Shown here: positions 14,231 through 27,940 of the stretch, piece after piece
Layout: every line of letters starts with the position of its first letter
Numbering within the stretch: the stretch's first letter is position 1
Assembly: GCF_028453695.1 (NCBI RefSeq)
Contig: NC_135775.1
Span: 558,001-622,000 of the forward strand
Direction of reading: 5' to 3'
Origin: Augochlora pura
Lineage: Eukaryota; Arthropoda; Insecta; Hymenoptera; Halictidae
Length of the DNA: 64,000 nucleotides
The notes under the pieces: generated by a model
Database searches by the model: none
What the model was told of the DNA's origin: nothing
The model's input: the letters and a program-made list of their open reading frames with translations, nothing else
Made by a program: the position numbers and the translations under genes

Positions 14231-15492
14231 CGACGCGACGTTGATTTATAGAGGAACCCGGGACCGGGCTAAAGAACGGGAATAAACAAAGTAAAGCTCC
14301 GGCAGCTTGATACAGTGCTTTCGAGGGCTTTTGCCAGTTCAGCAGGCTTTCGCGCCCGTTGTGTCCGATTGCGCCCGGCCCGGCCCGGCCCGGCCCGGCG
14401 CGGAGCGGAGCGGAGCGGCGAAATAAAGCGCGCGGCATTTTATACGCCCCCGCGAGTCTCCTTCTTTTCTCTCTTTCCCTCCCTTTTCCTCTCTTTCGGT
14501 CTCCCGTCTCTCGTCGTTCGCTTCTTTTTCTGTTCCCTGATGCCATTGCCATTGCCTCGGTCCACCGGGATTCCTCCCGGCCCCTAGACAATGTATTATT
14601 CACCAGACCTCGTCTACCCAACCCGTCCTACCCAGGCTTGGAACGGTCGGCTCGCTGAAATCCTCCGGCCGAGGACTCTGTTCGATTTTTGGGAACTGTT
14701 ACGAACTTGCTTGAGAAATGGCCACGAGATATCCGACTTTATTTTTATACGATTCTCTCTTCGACTTCTCGTCCCTGTCCTCGTATAGTCTTTTATTCGT
14801 CTCTAAGCCGCCGGAATGTCAATCGCTTCTCACGTTCTACGAATTCGGTGCCGATAATCTAAAGAACACTCAATCGGATCGTAAGCGCTCTAATCGTTTC
14901 GTAGATAGAAAGTACGAGGTTCCTGCCGACTCGATTCGCTCCAATCACCTCCGCCGATCTCTGTTGTTTCACCGATCGTAAATGCAACGGGTCGCAGTAT
15001 AAACGTGTCACAGCGTCGTCAACGGAAATATTGAAACCATTGAAAATATTGAAAAACGAGCATCGGCCAGACTCGCAATAAATTCGCCGCGCTCGGACAT
15101 ATCCGCCGCGAATAAATTTCTAGCGCGATTTCGTCTGGAAAAATCGAACGGAAACGATCCGGCCGCGTTAGAAAATTCCATCAGCGTGTCGCATAAATGT
15201 TAGAGCGACGCTCGGCAACCGACTGGGGTCTCCGTACCGGTCGGAGGAGAAGTGAGACCGTCGGATGGGAAGGTGGAGCCGGTCCGAATCTCTTTGTCTG
15301 GCCAATTCCGTGTCTCATATTGTACCGGGCGCATAAAGATCCCGAGGTTTTCCGCGATGAACGCGTCCAGCTCGAAATTCCGCCGAGATTTATTACGCGT
15401 TCGCCGCCGACTCTTTTCCGTGTAATTTTCATACGGAAGATTTATCGCAACGCCGGTCTCGGGGAAAAAAGAGGAGAGACGTCGCGCCGGTG

Positions 15493-15538
15493 GATGGAGA
15501 GATGGAGAGATGGAGAGACGGAGAGATGGAGAGAAGGA
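15493..15538. repeat. 8-bp repeat GATGGAGA
   Basis: Five copies, one with T to C, then a decayed edge. Confidence 0.85.
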
Positions 15539-16026
15539 GGCGGGACACCGAGTATTCCGTTCGCCGGCGCGGCGGAAAGCTCGCGCAACATGCAAATTCA
15601 ATCTCATCGGGGGATCGAAGTTAATGCACCGGCGGCCGATGTAACCGGCGCGGCGCGGCGGCCGCGGCCGCGGCAAGAAAACGTATTAAACTTTCACGGA
15701 AGTTGCCGCGGCTCCTCTCGTCGTAAAATACGCTTGTTTATCGAGCCGGTTCGCCGCGACGCGACTTTCACGCTTTTCGATTTAGATCCGATCGAGGGAT
15801 CTCCTCGATTTACGACCCCGTATCTCGATTCCTCCTCGGTCATTTCCTGTACCGCTTCTCCGATTACAGCTTCTCGCCGATCGCTTCATCGCGTCAATTT
15901 ATCGTTACTTGTCTGCTCGTTGACGAACGCGTTGCCCTTCGCCGCATGATATTCGCTGCAGCGATGGCGCGCGCGCTGACGGGCGGCGAGGAACGAACCC
16001 GAACGCAGTCGGCGTCGTTCGGTGCG

Positions 16027-16069
16027 TGCGAGGCGAGGCGAGGCGAGGCGATGCGACGCGAGGCGACGG
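16027..16069. repeat. GAGGC pentamer repeat
   Basis: (GAGGC)n with variants. The same motif recurs as CCTCG at 17613-17656 and as GAGGC at 30982-31007. Confidence 0.75.
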
Positions 16070-18529
16070 AACCTCGATCCGCCATTATACGGGGGCACGA
16101 TTTCCCCGGGTTTTGATCAGCGCATTACAAACCCGGCCCTCTGTTTGCTAATCAGCATAAGCTCCGCCCGAGTTCGGGCTAAGTAAACGCAAGCAGCATT
16201 AAGGACTGCTCGTTATCTCGACGCCCGAGAATCGCGTCGAGCCCCCTCCCTCTCCCTCCCTCTCGCGTCCCGACGGTGTCAAACACCGAATAATTTCCCG
16301 AATAACCGGCCCCCGACAGATTGCCGCGCGCCCGAGCGCTAGCTCGCAGTTGCTCCTGTCTCTCTGCTATCGGCGTTCCTCGGCATCGAATTACGCTAAC
16401 AAGTTCCCGGATTCCGGAATATGCTCCAACGATCCCGCGCGGCCTCTTTTCCGTCCGCATCTCCGAACGCGACGGTAAATCGTCTGAAATTATGAAATTA
16501 GTTCGACGGCCCTCGAAAGCTTAGCCGGATCCAGCCGAGCGCATTGTTTTCATCTTTTCGATTCGTTGCGGAAAGTTGGACGGGCACGCGTGGGCTCGAT
16601 TCGACGTGTTCGAAATGTTGGAAGGAGATGAGAAACGATCAGTCAGGGGGGGCTTTCGTCGTAATTCATTGTTACGTTTTAAACGAAAATCGCGTCGCCT
16701 CCTCCCGAATTGTCCATTTTTAATCATTTACAAAACGACGAATAAAGAAAATTTCACGAAGACTGAGGAACACCTCCGATCGATTCGCGCGAAGCGAGCA
16801 TGTATTTTGTTAGATGATGGCTGGTGGTTCGAGCCGATATTCCAAACAGTGGGAATAGCGGATGAATCTCGAGACACGTTGCTCGCGAGAGAAAGCAATC
16901 GATTCGGTGTTCGACGGATTGATTCCCCGGTAGAGAAAGGAGGAATGGGCTTTACGGAATGCAAATTGCGCGCGAGGAACACGTCGCTTCCATTTGCGAG
17001 GAGGCCCGTTGTAGAATCCGTCTGTGTCTATATCGATCGGTCGACTGTCAAGGCTACCACTTGGCCAGGAATTCTGCCGGCGAATAATTCAACGCGATCG
17101 CGGCAACCAATCTGGGAATCGGTCTGGGCCGAGCTGCGAGCAACGGCGATCCGTTTATCGATAAACGACTGTACTGCCGAGCGAAACGGAGGACGCTGCG
17201 TCGGGAGCCCTGATCAGCCGATTAATTCCGATCCCTTTCGATCGGCAAGAAGAGCGACGATTGCTTGCTTCGACGAGGGAAAACGGTGGATCCTGGATCA
17301 GTGGTTTATCGAAGAAAACGGAAACGGGGATCGCGGGTAACGCGAGCCAACGCGTTTCATATTTCCCAGTATCAAGATCGCGCGATTCTGCGCGCTCGCG
17401 TCGCGTCGCCGGAAGGAGACAGAGATTAATTGTGAGCAGCTTAATTACCTCTGAAGCGCGTAGTTAACCAAAACACAAGAGGCTCCGGGGCAAGAGAAAA
17501 AAGAACACGGCTCCCGCGCTCGGGGAGCTTAATTAACGCTTTAACCTGCGCCGGTGTGTAGGCGCGTTACGCGGACAAACATCAACACTGCTCGAACAGC
17601 TCTGTTCCTGGTCGCCTCGTCCCGCCTCGCCCCGCCTCGCCTCGCCTCGCCTCGCGGTGATATCGCTGATAAAGAGCTGTCGTTCTTCTCGAACCATTTT
17701 CCCTCATTATCGTCGCGCTCCTCCTCGTCGCATTGTTTCCGAAAGAAAGCTGGAGAGCTTCCGCAACCCGAGCACCACAATTGTCCAATAGAGCGAGGAC
17801 CGAAGACAAATTGTACGTATTTTTAGCGAACGAATGCAAGCTTGAAAGCGATGAGATTTAATCAGAAAATTTGTGTAACAAGAACATTTGTACGTCCAAC
17901 ACTTTTGGTCGAGCACTCGAAACTGACCTTTCGCAAAAATGGGTCGCTCTCCCCGCCCATTCATGCCAGAGTTATCCTAAATCAGATTGCTATAGCCCAC
18001 GGCCGATTACCTACCGAGGAGACCCTTTTCCGATTGGCCCCTCTTTTGCCAGAATTCCACCCCCTATCCAATATTTCTCTTTGCTTTTCGCTCGACGGAT
18101 CGCGCAACTGATCCTGCATCCCGAAACTCTTCTTGCACGCTCAATTAGTTTTTCCCCCAGGCTCGTGATATTTTATTAAACGTTTAAGACGCCTGTGTCG
18201 TAAAGGAAGCTTTATCGGCCAATATTTTTTTCCGATCGGATGGGCCTGTCGGAACAGAGGGAAAAATGCAACGGTTAAACGTTTACCTAAGACGACGTAA
18301 AATTCTCTAGACCATGCTGCTATAAACTTGAATTTATTTCCCTGATTTACCCAAAATTGTTTCAACTTGTTAAGGCTGTGATTTTGTAGAGGAAGCTTGA
18401 AGGAATCGTCTAGTATTTTTAATATGCACCCGCAGTTGGAATCGCGAGCGTGACGATAGAGTTAATTAAATAGAATGGGAGAGAATCCATAAGTGGTGCA
18501 TTGACTGTGTGGAATTGGTGTGATTTCAG

Positions 18530-18688
18530 ACATCGCCGGCGGCTACCTGTGCTTCGTCGTGAGCATATGCGGTATTGGCGTGGTGACGGCGGTAATCGGG
18601 GACGTGGCATCCTACTTCGGCTGCACTCTGGGAATCAAGGATTCCGTGACCGCGGTGGCATTCGTTGCACTCGGCACCAGCATCCCCG
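18530..18688 (+). CDS. Calx: Na+/Ca2+ exchanger, alpha-2 repeat exon (first half), partial gene
   Basis: This internal exon encodes the first half of the alpha-2 repeat of a plasma-membrane Na+/Ca2+ exchanger (SLC8 family, insect Calx), which couples Na+ entry to Ca2+ extrusion. The 159 bases give 52 full codons plus partial codons at both ends. They encode a hydrophobic segment (GYLCFVVSICGIG) followed by the family signature GDVASYFGCTLGIKDSVTAV and then ALGTSIP. The acceptor is TTTCAG at 18524-18529 and the donor is G|GTAAGT at 18688/18689. The donor leaves phase 1, and the last base (G) joins AC of the next exon to make the conserved Asp of GTSIPD. SLC24 exchangers lack this exact signature, so SLC8 is favoured. 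The upstream part of the gene, including the regulatory Ca2+-binding domains, is not in the window. Confidence 0.95.
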
Positions 18689-20326
18689 GTAAGTCGAGAG
18701 TGCGCGGCTAGACCTCGAGCCGTCGCACAGACGCGTGTAATTTACAGGTGAGCAACGGGGACCGCTGTTTTCCGCGCGATAAAATACGCCGTTAAGCGAT
18801 AAGTTCCGTTCTCAATGAACAACTCCTGCTCGGCGAACGAATAATGAGAAGAGAACTGGGGGGAACAATTAGCGCTAATTAAGTGCGACTCGCGCGACGA
18901 GCGCGCGCGTGCCTAACTACTCGACGAGCTTAACACGACACGGAGCGGCGTTGCTTTATCGGAAAGACGAACAACCAATTAGAATGGAGAATTCGTTCGG
19001 AGTTGTTCTCGGCAACCATAAACGATCCAAGGGTCCGGAAGCTCCGGCTGATAAATACGGGGAATTGGGTCGATCTTTGAATTGCTCTAACTTTCTTCAA
19101 AAAAATCGGACAGAGGTCTGACCTATCGCATTTTATAGAGTAGAGTTTCTATTTTTACTCCGTACAAGTCGTTTCCCTTTTAAAAATCCTTTCCGAACAA
19201 AAATTCAGCGGAAAGATGGGGGAGAAGGAGTTTCGATCGAAAAAGTGAAGTTTTTTAGAACTTAAACGTTCTTGTAGACTGAAAAATTTTTGCGGCGGGT
19301 TCAACGTTCGTAGATTCGCAGGCCAAAATCTCCCCCGTTCAACGACCCCGTAAACATGGTCGCACGATTTTTTCCTCGCCGTTTTATCGCGTCCAGAATG
19401 AAAAATGTGACCGACCCTCTAATGCCAGCGGCACACTTTCCACTCAAAGCGCGATAAAAAGCGCCGCCAAAAAATCGAGCGTCGACTTTTACGACGCCAT
19501 AGAACAGGGTGGGTGAGGTGGGGGGACTTCGATCTTTAAATTTTCACCGGTCCGGTCGCACCTTCGTTCGCCGGGAATTTCGAGCAGCTCCAAAACGGCT
19601 GTTTCGTGATCGGCGGCCAATTAACCCGACTCGCTCGCCGGTCGGCCATCGTTTGTCCACCCGGAGTCGAGGAGAGTGATTCAGGCGAGTGGCAGAAATC
19701 CTTTCTGCGGCCGACTCGGCCGTTAAAACCCTCGGAATTTCTCGTCGAGGGGCGCTCGAACAAAAGCCGGGAAGATTTCATTTCTCGGCGGCCGTCGATC
19801 CGAAAAGTTCGTTAATGACGCCGACAAAAGGTGTCGACGGCCCCCCGAAGGCGCATTTATCATCCGCAGACACCGCTCCGCCGGAAGTTCGGCCTTTTTC
19901 CGCGCCGCTTTTAAACTTAAGGCCGGGCTCGGAAATGGCGTCGAGTGGAAACGGGCAGCCACTGGATAAGATAAATCGGTCGCTCTCGAGGTCGCTCTCC
20001 GGGTCGCGGTCGCGGCTCGCGGTCGCCACGTGGTCTCTCAGCGGTCTGCTTCCGGTCCTGGACCGGCTTCTCGCGATGCAGGGCAGAGAACGGAGCGGAG
20101 CAACCGCGTCGAGATTACCCGCATTTCCAGCTGAAAATGCCACGAATCGAAAGAAGAACCTGAGCGCTTTATTTTACTCTTGGCTCCTTTATTTTAGCTT
20201 TCAAACACCGTCTTCGCGAGGCAACCCTTCCGTGGCTCGCGCGGAGCCGCCGCTAAACTTTTGGCAAATCGTTCGAAATGTCCTCGCGATAGATCGACAC
20301 GGAAAACTCGTGGCATGGAGCACCGA

Positions 20327-20354
20327 GCGATTCGCGATTCGCGATTCGCGATTC
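20327..20354. repeat. 7-bp repeat GCGATTC
   Basis: About four copies. A related ATCGCGA array is at 60946-60974. Confidence 0.75.
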
Positions 20355-21085
20355 CTGCAAAGCCGGATGAATCGCGCGAGCCATCAATAATTGGCAGTTC
20401 CCGTGCCGTCCCGAATAATAGCTCGCCGCGAGACAAAGCTCTAGCGCGGCGACGGTGTTTGCTTCTCATCACCGGCATCGTCGTTTCTAATTGCATCTGT
20501 CGCTGCAGCGCCGACAACTTCATTACCATACGCTGTTATTTGAACTTCCGGCGGGCCGCCCCGCGACGGTTTTAAACTCGATTTCAAACAGGTGATTGCT
20601 CTGCGAGCGGCAAATCAGCGAAAATCAATGCAAACACCCCGACCGACGATTCATCGATGCTCCGGCCAGCGCCGGAATTTTCGTTGGGTTTCACAGGTGC
20701 CAAGGGCTGCTGCGAGCGAACGCAGCAAACGATCGCGCTTTTATTACTCCTTTAAAGCAAAGAAACCGGACCTTAAGCCCGCGCAGCGCGGGGAGATTAA
20801 AGGCGCCGTGACGCGACAATAATATTATTAGAAATTGTGCCGCAACGCGTTTCACGCACGCCGACAGCGGAAGCGCCCTGCTCCGTACCCGGCTCCACCG
20901 AATTAACCACCGAATTAACTCGCACGACTGGATAACGGATCGCTCGTTTACACATACGCAAATGAAACACTGCTATTAGCTGTTACCTGTTTGCCTCTGT
21001 TTCGACGCGCACGGTCCGACCGGCGCAAAGCCTGCGCCAACAAATTAGCAATATTCGACGCTGGGGAGCAGATGCGACGGACCCG

Positions 21086-21115
21086 GTTCCGTTCCGTTCC
21101 GTTCCGTTCCGTTCC
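21086..21115. repeat. Pentamer repeat GTTCC
   Basis: Six perfect copies. Confidence 0.9.
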
Positions 21116-21655
21116 GTCCCCAGCGACGCACCTGTACCATCGCCGTTTTCCTTCAACTCGCTCGAGCGACACGTATTTTATACAAAGATCCGCCGTAAGC
21201 TTCTGCGGCCGCGTTTACGCGCACCCAATCTGCATTCTCCAATTTTTACACAATCTCGACGTCGACGCTAATTGCCGCAGCTAATTGGCCAAACTAATTA
21301 TGCCAACTGTTTATTAAGAAGCAAAATTATCGAAATGGTCCAGAAACACACCTATCGACCCAGTTCCGTTCCGCGAAACAAATTCCGACTTTCGGATTTC
21401 TTGTTCGGAAGCCGGCCGAGGAATTTGAATGGAACACGGCGGGGGAATTCTCGCGTAATCAAGCTATCTCTGCGAGTTTTTGCCCGCTTCTGTCTTGAAA
21501 CCCACGGTTAATACTGCATCCGGCAAAGGCACTCGGATTTTAAGCCACTTGCTCGGCGCGTGCAGCCCTTTGTGCCCGACCGTGGCCGACCGCGGCCGAC
21601 CGCGACCGACTGCACTCGGCCGGACCGTAGCCGAGGCCTCCGCGTTCGGCTCGCC

Positions 21656-21687
21656 GAGTGCCCGAGTGCCCGAGTGCCCGAGTGCCC
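21656..21687. repeat. 8-bp repeat GAGTGCCC
   Basis: Four perfect copies. A GGCCGACCGC-type degenerate repeat lies just upstream (about 21578-21610). Confidence 0.85.
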
Positions 21688-22066
21688 GGAGAAGCGAGCT
21701 GAATCGCGCGTATAATTCCGCGAGGATTTTTTAATTAAACATTATTACGTTAAGCTGGTCGAGCACGCGGCCTCTGCCCCGTCGCGATCTCGCTCTCGGT
21801 TCTCCGGATCCGCGAGGGAGCTATTCAGAGGCCGCGTTCGCTCGGCATCTTGAAAGGGCCGGGGATTTGTAACCAGCTCGGTGAAGACGGCCGAGCGCTT
21901 TTACGGGCCTGTCTGGCTGGCCTTTTCATGGAATCACGTATCAAGTTATCGCGCGATAGGCCGCGCGGTTTTCCAGCTCTTTCGAGCGGCCCGACCGCCT
22001 TTTCATCGGCCTCCGTTCTCCTCGCGACTCGAGCCGGCTTGTTTGCTCGCTCTCCGAAAACTGCTT

Positions 22067-22140
22067 TCCCTCTCTCTCTCTTTCTTTCTCTCTTTCTTTC
22101 TCTCTTTCTTTCTCTCTTTCTTTCTCTCTTTCTTTCTTTT
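22067..22140. repeat. CT/CTTT microsatellite
   Basis: Compound (CTCT)(TTCT)n tract of about 74 bp. A GA run follows at 22279-22303. Confidence 0.9.
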
Positions 22141-23471
22141 GGCGAGTTTTCCCGGGAGCCTAGGAAAACGTCCGTGTTTACTCTGTTGTTCTAGGGATAA
22201 GCGATTTCGGCATTGTGCGTTCGGCATTTCAGCCTCCGGTTCCGGAGCCGCTCGAGCGAGAATCGCCTCGAGGGCCTCGAGAGAGAGAGAGAGAGAGAGA
22301 GAGCCGTCGCGTCGACACGATTTCCCGGCGCTGCCACGCGTGCAACAGCCCAACAGCCAGCCTAACCCACTCGATCCGCGAGTCTTTTTCGCAGTCTTAT
22401 TGCACCCGAACGAGAGAATGCCGATGGCTCTCGGTCGATCGACGCGTTCTCCTCTCGGAACTCGATGAAACGCCTGCAAAAAGTCGGGCGCCAATTCCTG
22501 CGGAAATTATATATTAATACAGAAGGAGATTGAGATCGGTGAAAAGAATTTCTTGAACTCGAAATGGATTCGCTGCACTATCGCGACAATAGCGTATCGA
22601 GGGTGTCCCGAATTTCTGAAAGAAATATCGCAGGCATTTCGTCGCTTTAACAAACGTAGCGGAGTAACAGGAAGACTATGACATGGTAAAATTGATTGCG
22701 GAGTTCAACGACGGCGGTATTAACGAAATGGAAGGCCGAAGGAGGCAATCAGCCACCGTGGCGCGGCGTTTCATGCAGATTGCGCCCCGGTCGTTCGAAT
22801 CAATCGCGCGTTTGCTCCGCGTTCGCCGCTCCTGATTCGATATCGAGCGAATCTCTATAATTCAAGACCCGGGAATATTATTTAAGGAACCATTGCTCGT
22901 CGGCGCGTTTACGAGGCCGCCGAATTTTCATCAATATTTATGGGGCCCGCGGCGGACCAAGATTTTAGCCGATCGCTTTATCGTTTCTTCGATTGGCCAG
23001 CGTTCCACGTATCGCGACCAGACCTATTTCTCAAATCTATTCCCGGTAACTAAAATCCTCTCGACTGTTCCGAGCTGCGACGCGTGCGAGAAACTTCGGA
23101 TTTATCCGCTTGGAATCCGGTCTTCTCTCGGCCCGATAAGCCCGGCCGAAGGGTCGAGTCCGCGTAATCGCGGCCGCAACAAACGACGCATTGATTAGAA
23201 TTGTTCGGTCCCTCAGCCGACTCCGTACTCTCTATTAGGGAGTAAATTACCGTCCATTAATTTCGCGGCTAAGCCCACTCGAATTCCGGCTTGCCCACGC
23301 CCCCACGCGCGACGATCCGCTGGCCCGCTCTCAATCATCCGACCGGGAAGCGGCACAATCGACTGCAATTACATTTACACCGACACTCGCGCCGCCGCCA
23401 CCGCGAGAACAAATTGGACGCGGTTTTTGTTCTGCTTGGGACGCTATCTCAGACGTCTTTTAAAACATCTG

Positions 23472-23737
23472 ACAATTTTTCTCGCAACCGAATCTGCCGT
23501 GGTTTTGTAGCTCGAAGCATCCTCTTTCCAACCACCCTTCAAATATCGATCTACGATTTCTTCCAGACATTTTGCCGAGCCCCGGACGAGGAATACCTCG
23601 TCTCGTTATAGAGTTGAGCAAAGTTCTGCTGCCATAAAACGACGAGGAAAAAATCGTGGGTCGAGTTACGAGGTGTCGTTCGCAAGGGGTGGCTTCGATC
23701 TTCGAATCCGTGACAGGTTCGGTCGCGAGAACAATGT
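23472..23737. repeat. Imperfect long inverted repeat (fold-back) in exchanger intron
   Basis: The left arm at 23472-23564 and the right arm at 23644-23737 are imperfect reverse complements. For example, ACAATTTTTCTCGCAACCGA pairs with the reverse complement ACATTGTTCTCGCGACCGA, and CTACGATTTCTTCC pairs with CCACGATTTTTTCC at the inner end. The loop holds its own perfect hairpin GACGAGG-AATA-CCTCGTC at 23585-23602. It could be an old MITE or a hairpin-RNA source. The alignment was done by eye. Confidence 0.5.
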
Positions 23738-26736
23738 TCGAAACTTCTCGGAGCTATTCCTGTTCGCGGCATACTTTCGAGAAAACGAGTCGGTGGTTTC
23801 GCTGAAAATTGTGGGGAAATGTCTGGGAACGTAGGGAGCGATGGGACGCGACGACGGCGGTTGTTTCCAGCTTTAAAACGGGTCCAGGCTTTCGCCCGAC
23901 CGAATCTTTTCCGCGAAATTGCGACAGATCGGCATCGAATTAGTCTGGCAAGCTGCAGCGCGGACAATGTTTCACGGAACTTCGCATTTGCCGGGGACGC
24001 CTAACTCCTGATAACGCAGTGCCGCGATAGATTCTCGTTAGAGGATGCTCGGCGCCGTCTGGTCTAGGTGCGGGCAGGGGGTGCGGACGCCGCGGGACGA
24101 GCGACGCGACCAGGTCCGAGGTTCGACGAGAGAGCGCACTAAAGCTTGCGGCGCACCGCGATTTGTGGCGACCGGGAACACCTTGGCATAGCTCGGACAT
24201 GTCGCAGGTCGTTCCTACCGGTTTGCAGTTTGCAGTTTACGGTCAGCGAGCGAGCTCCGACGCGCGCCCGGCCTTTCCCAGCGACATAAAGCCCGGTCGA
24301 CTGGTCGATTGGGACACGGCGACCGGCGACCGGAATAACGATGCGAGCAACGTGCGACCGACCTGTAATCCTGGCCCCATAAATTCGTTAGGCGGTCTCG
24401 GGCACGCGGCAGCTGATCGAACCGTCGCTCGTCCGCCATGCTCGTTGATATTCGCCCGCGGACCCATATTTTTGACCCCCGACTGGACAGACAATTATCG
24501 TCAATTAGGTATTTCGGCGTGCAGGGTGACCCATTCAAATCGAGGAGAAAGAAGATCCTCGATAAACCAACGAGAGTCGTCGGCATTTTTCACTTTTGCG
24601 AAGAGTGAAACTCTTTACAGTTTTAGAGGGTCGTACTTGCCAGCAAAGTGGAGGATTTCCAGCAATGACCACCCCGTGCAATCCTGCAGGCCCGCGACCC
24701 TGTAAGCGCGAGTGTTTTTACAGCGTCGGAGGTAATTGGCAGCGGACACGGGCGCCGAGGACAGTGGCCAGGCGCTTATCAGTGTCCCGGGATGATCCGC
24801 CGGCTCTTTTTGCCCGTGGCGCTCAGACGAGAGGGATTTTTCGAGCGGTCGCGGCCGCGACCGCTCCGATGATAAACGGCCGCGCATAATTCTGCTCTCG
24901 ATGAATATTATGGAGTTGGCCCGTGGCGGTGCAGCAATCGTATTTCGTTTTTATCGCGCGCCGGCCAAAACTATGGGACCCCGAGCCCCGTGATTCATGA
25001 AACGGAACAGGAGGATTTGATAACCGCGCGATAAAACCGCCCGTCAGATTTATTTCCGCGCCTCTCGTTGGTCCGCGGCTCGAAAACTAATTCCAAGAAT
25101 CTCGCCTACGCGAAGGCCTCCCCGTTCGACGAGGGCACCCTCTTCGCGGTGGAAACTCTCGCGGCGTAAACTACGTCCCGCTGAAAATATGCGCTCGTAG
25201 AGCAAACAGTCGTTTCGTTTCGGCGGGGCAGGGTTTTTCGATAGCATCTATCCGCGGCACTCTTGCTCGATGGGAGCGGCGAGAACGTTGCAACGAGAGC
25301 ACGACAACCGTGAATTAAGCACCATTTCGTCGGCTTTAATTGACTCGGCTTAGTCGAGCGGCAAGGTCGAAGATCTAGGATTCAGATTTGACTCCGCGGA
25401 TCTCGCGTCTCGCGGCGAAATGCGCGCGTTTCGCTCCGCGCCGGCGGCCGGCAACCGGAATCTGAGTATAATTGCGCTGGAACACGACACGGCATCGCGC
25501 GTTCTTTTTCAAACGAGCCAGGTTTAAATGAACACTCCGAAGCAATCAAGTCGACCGTAATTGATCACGATAGAGGCGGCGGCGGCGGGCCGCAGTTCCA
25601 CCAGAGACAGCCGGAGAAAGGGGGGATGGGACACACGGCGTTCGAGGGAAATGCAATAAGTAACGCGTTTGAATGGGACCGGGCGTTGTTTCTACACGCG
25701 TTTCCTCCTTAATTAAAGCTCTGTATTAGTCGGCGATATGGCCCCGGCACCACTCGCGCGCGGTCCGGAATTTAATCGCGGCCCGGAACAATACGAGCTG
25801 GATTATCGGCCGGATTTGCATATTCCGTGACCTCGGGGAACCGCTATCGGTGGCATCGTTCCTCGACATCGGTGCGCGGCCATCAAAATTCATGGAAAAT
25901 ACGCGCCTCTGGGTTCCCGGTCGCGCGGCGTTTCCCTCGCCGGAGACACTTTTCTTCGCTAACCGGCCCTTTCGCTGGCCGGCTGCTCGCCGCTTTGTCG
26001 CAACCGGGCTTATTAAAAACGACGCCGCTTTACTCTGCAACAGTCTCTCTCTTCCGTGCAAATTTTCGGCACTCTTTTTACTTTTCCTCCCGGCGCGACG
26101 GCTTAATCGCTTCACCGAATTACCGGCAATTGCGGAATTAAATTCGGCGTTACACGAAACTCGCGATCGTGGAGAAACTTTTCCTTTTCCTAGATCTTTT
26201 TAAAGATTCTCTCGTAGAAAATGGTCGAGGGTGAGAACGCAGCTTTTAATCGTTGCAAATGACCCCTCGTTATCTTCAGAGCTCGGCAGGTGCGGCGTTA
26301 AATGATAATTTAAGCTGCTAAATCGAATCGCCGGAGAGGACGAGTTTCCATTTTTATTTCATTCGTTTGCTAAGCTGTCGGCAACTTGTTTCACAGAAAA
26401 ATCGCATCAGCGCGAATCGTGCTCGCGCGTCGACCTTTCGCAAATAAACGCTGGAAAGTTGATAGAATTTTGTCGGGTCTCCGCGATTACGGGACGTCCG
26501 AAACAATTTTCGAAAGATTCGCGGCCGCCTCTGTCCCCAGACTCGTCGGTCGCATAAAGAATGAACGAGGGCAGCGGTAAATTTAATTACACCCTCCCCT
26601 TTTAATCTATTCCGCTCGATCGCGCGTCCGCTCTAAATGTATAAAGTCCACGGACCATTCATCACCTTTGACCTTTCACTGAAATTTCCCGGCGCTCCGG
26701 TTATTTTCCCTCCCTCGCGATCTGCATCGCAAACTT

Positions 26737-26795
26737 TCCTCGGCGCGTCTCGTTTCTTCCTCCGCGCGTCTCGTTTCTTCCTCCGCGCGTTTCCC
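26737..26795. repeat. 21-bp minisatellite
   Basis: Two full copies and most of a third, of a unit starting TCCTCSGCGCGTCTCGTTTC. Confidence 0.8.
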
Positions 26796-27940
26796 CCTCC
26801 TCCTTCGTCCACTATCTTCTCCCGTTCCTCTCTCGGAGGATTTTTCATCGTCCAATTCAACGGCGAACGATAATTATTCGCACAATTTTCAATCTATCGG
26901 ACAACACCGGCTTTCATAATCCACACCCGACCGCATCACCTCCGCGCCACAATTTCTTTTACAACTCCGTCTATCTAGCGTCTCCTCGTTCTTCTCTTCA
27001 ACGTTTTCTCCTTGAACCGGGACTGTTCCTGTCGGACGCATCGATTAATTATTAAACCCTTCGTAGCACAGATATATCTAATAATAAAACAATAGATGGT
27101 TGCGTTGCTTACTTATTCATTACCTTCTGTTCCATCTTTGTCTCGGTTTAAAGACATTTGCGGACTCCTTGATTAGTAACGCAAGATGTTCCTAATTCCT
27201 AGTTTAGATTCCATCCTTAAGACACCCTCGTGCTATCTGGGACCTAAAATATACAACGCACGCTAATTTGCGAACCTTAAACTGTACACGTATTACATGA
27301 GAGTATTACATACTCTATGATATTTACAACAATTAGATTAGAACAATTTGCGGTCCTTTTACATCTTTATTTGCCCTCCTAGACTTTCGATAAGGGAAAA
27401 ATCAAGTTACTGTTAACATGGAGAACATTTTCGTGACAAGTCCGAATCGTTGTTACATTAAATCGTTGATTGTTCGCGCTCTAGCACTTAGCCGCGCGTT
27501 CAACGAGCCTCCGTGTCGTTTATCGAGATTGCCATGCACCTGTACACTTATCTTATGCGCTCGCGGCGCCCCTAATTCCGCCCCAGTCGACGCGATAAAA
27601 TATTTAAAAACTCCTCGATTGCTTCCCGGGATTATTTCGTGCTCGCTTGCTTATTCTATGCATTTACACGATCTAGAATCTCGCAACGCCATACGATATC
27701 GCATAACACCTCGTCCTCCGTGGAGCTCGACACAGCCTCGACTAATTCGAAGAACATGATTTCACGATATAGATATTAACGATGGATAACGTGGATATTT
27801 AGATTATGTTCGAAAAATGTTCGTAACGAGCCTGGCAGAATATTAAATCCTTTGTTGGGTGAAACCTGCATCGGATCGGAGCGCGCGTGGCAGCTCGTGG
27901 GTGTAGAAGGACGGACGTACGTGGTCGCACGCGAATGCAC

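Larger units (their letters stand above)
1..18529 (+). other. Upstream intron of the Na+/Ca2+ exchanger gene (5' end outside the window)
   Basis: This 18.5 kb stretch precedes the first recognisable exchanger exon. I looked for the exon that should precede it, encoding the end of the cytosolic loop and the helix before the alpha-2 repeat, and saw no match on the + strand. Calx-beta domain motifs are also absent. The region is therefore read as intron, though short or divergent exons cannot be excluded. It holds many GC-rich microsatellites and minisatellites (listed separately), a short hairpin at 5768-5825 and several TTAACCCYTT motifs. The longest open frame, at 16576-17340 (254 codons), begins at TTG, resembles no family I know and is treated as chance. 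Confidence 0.6.

Noticed and set aside
16576..17340. 254-codon open frame on + strand
   Set aside because: It starts at TTG, has no recognisable domain and lies in intron sequence. Long chance frames are expected in GC-rich DNA.
18177..18419. Possible duplicated segment with AGGAAGCTT and ATTTTT blocks about 185 bp apart upstream of the first exon
   Set aside because: Only short scattered matches, too weak to call a duplication by eye.
22605..22620. GGGTGTCCCGAATTTC as a fourth MITE end
   Set aside because: Similarity stops after about 10 bases and no second end or core block is nearby.
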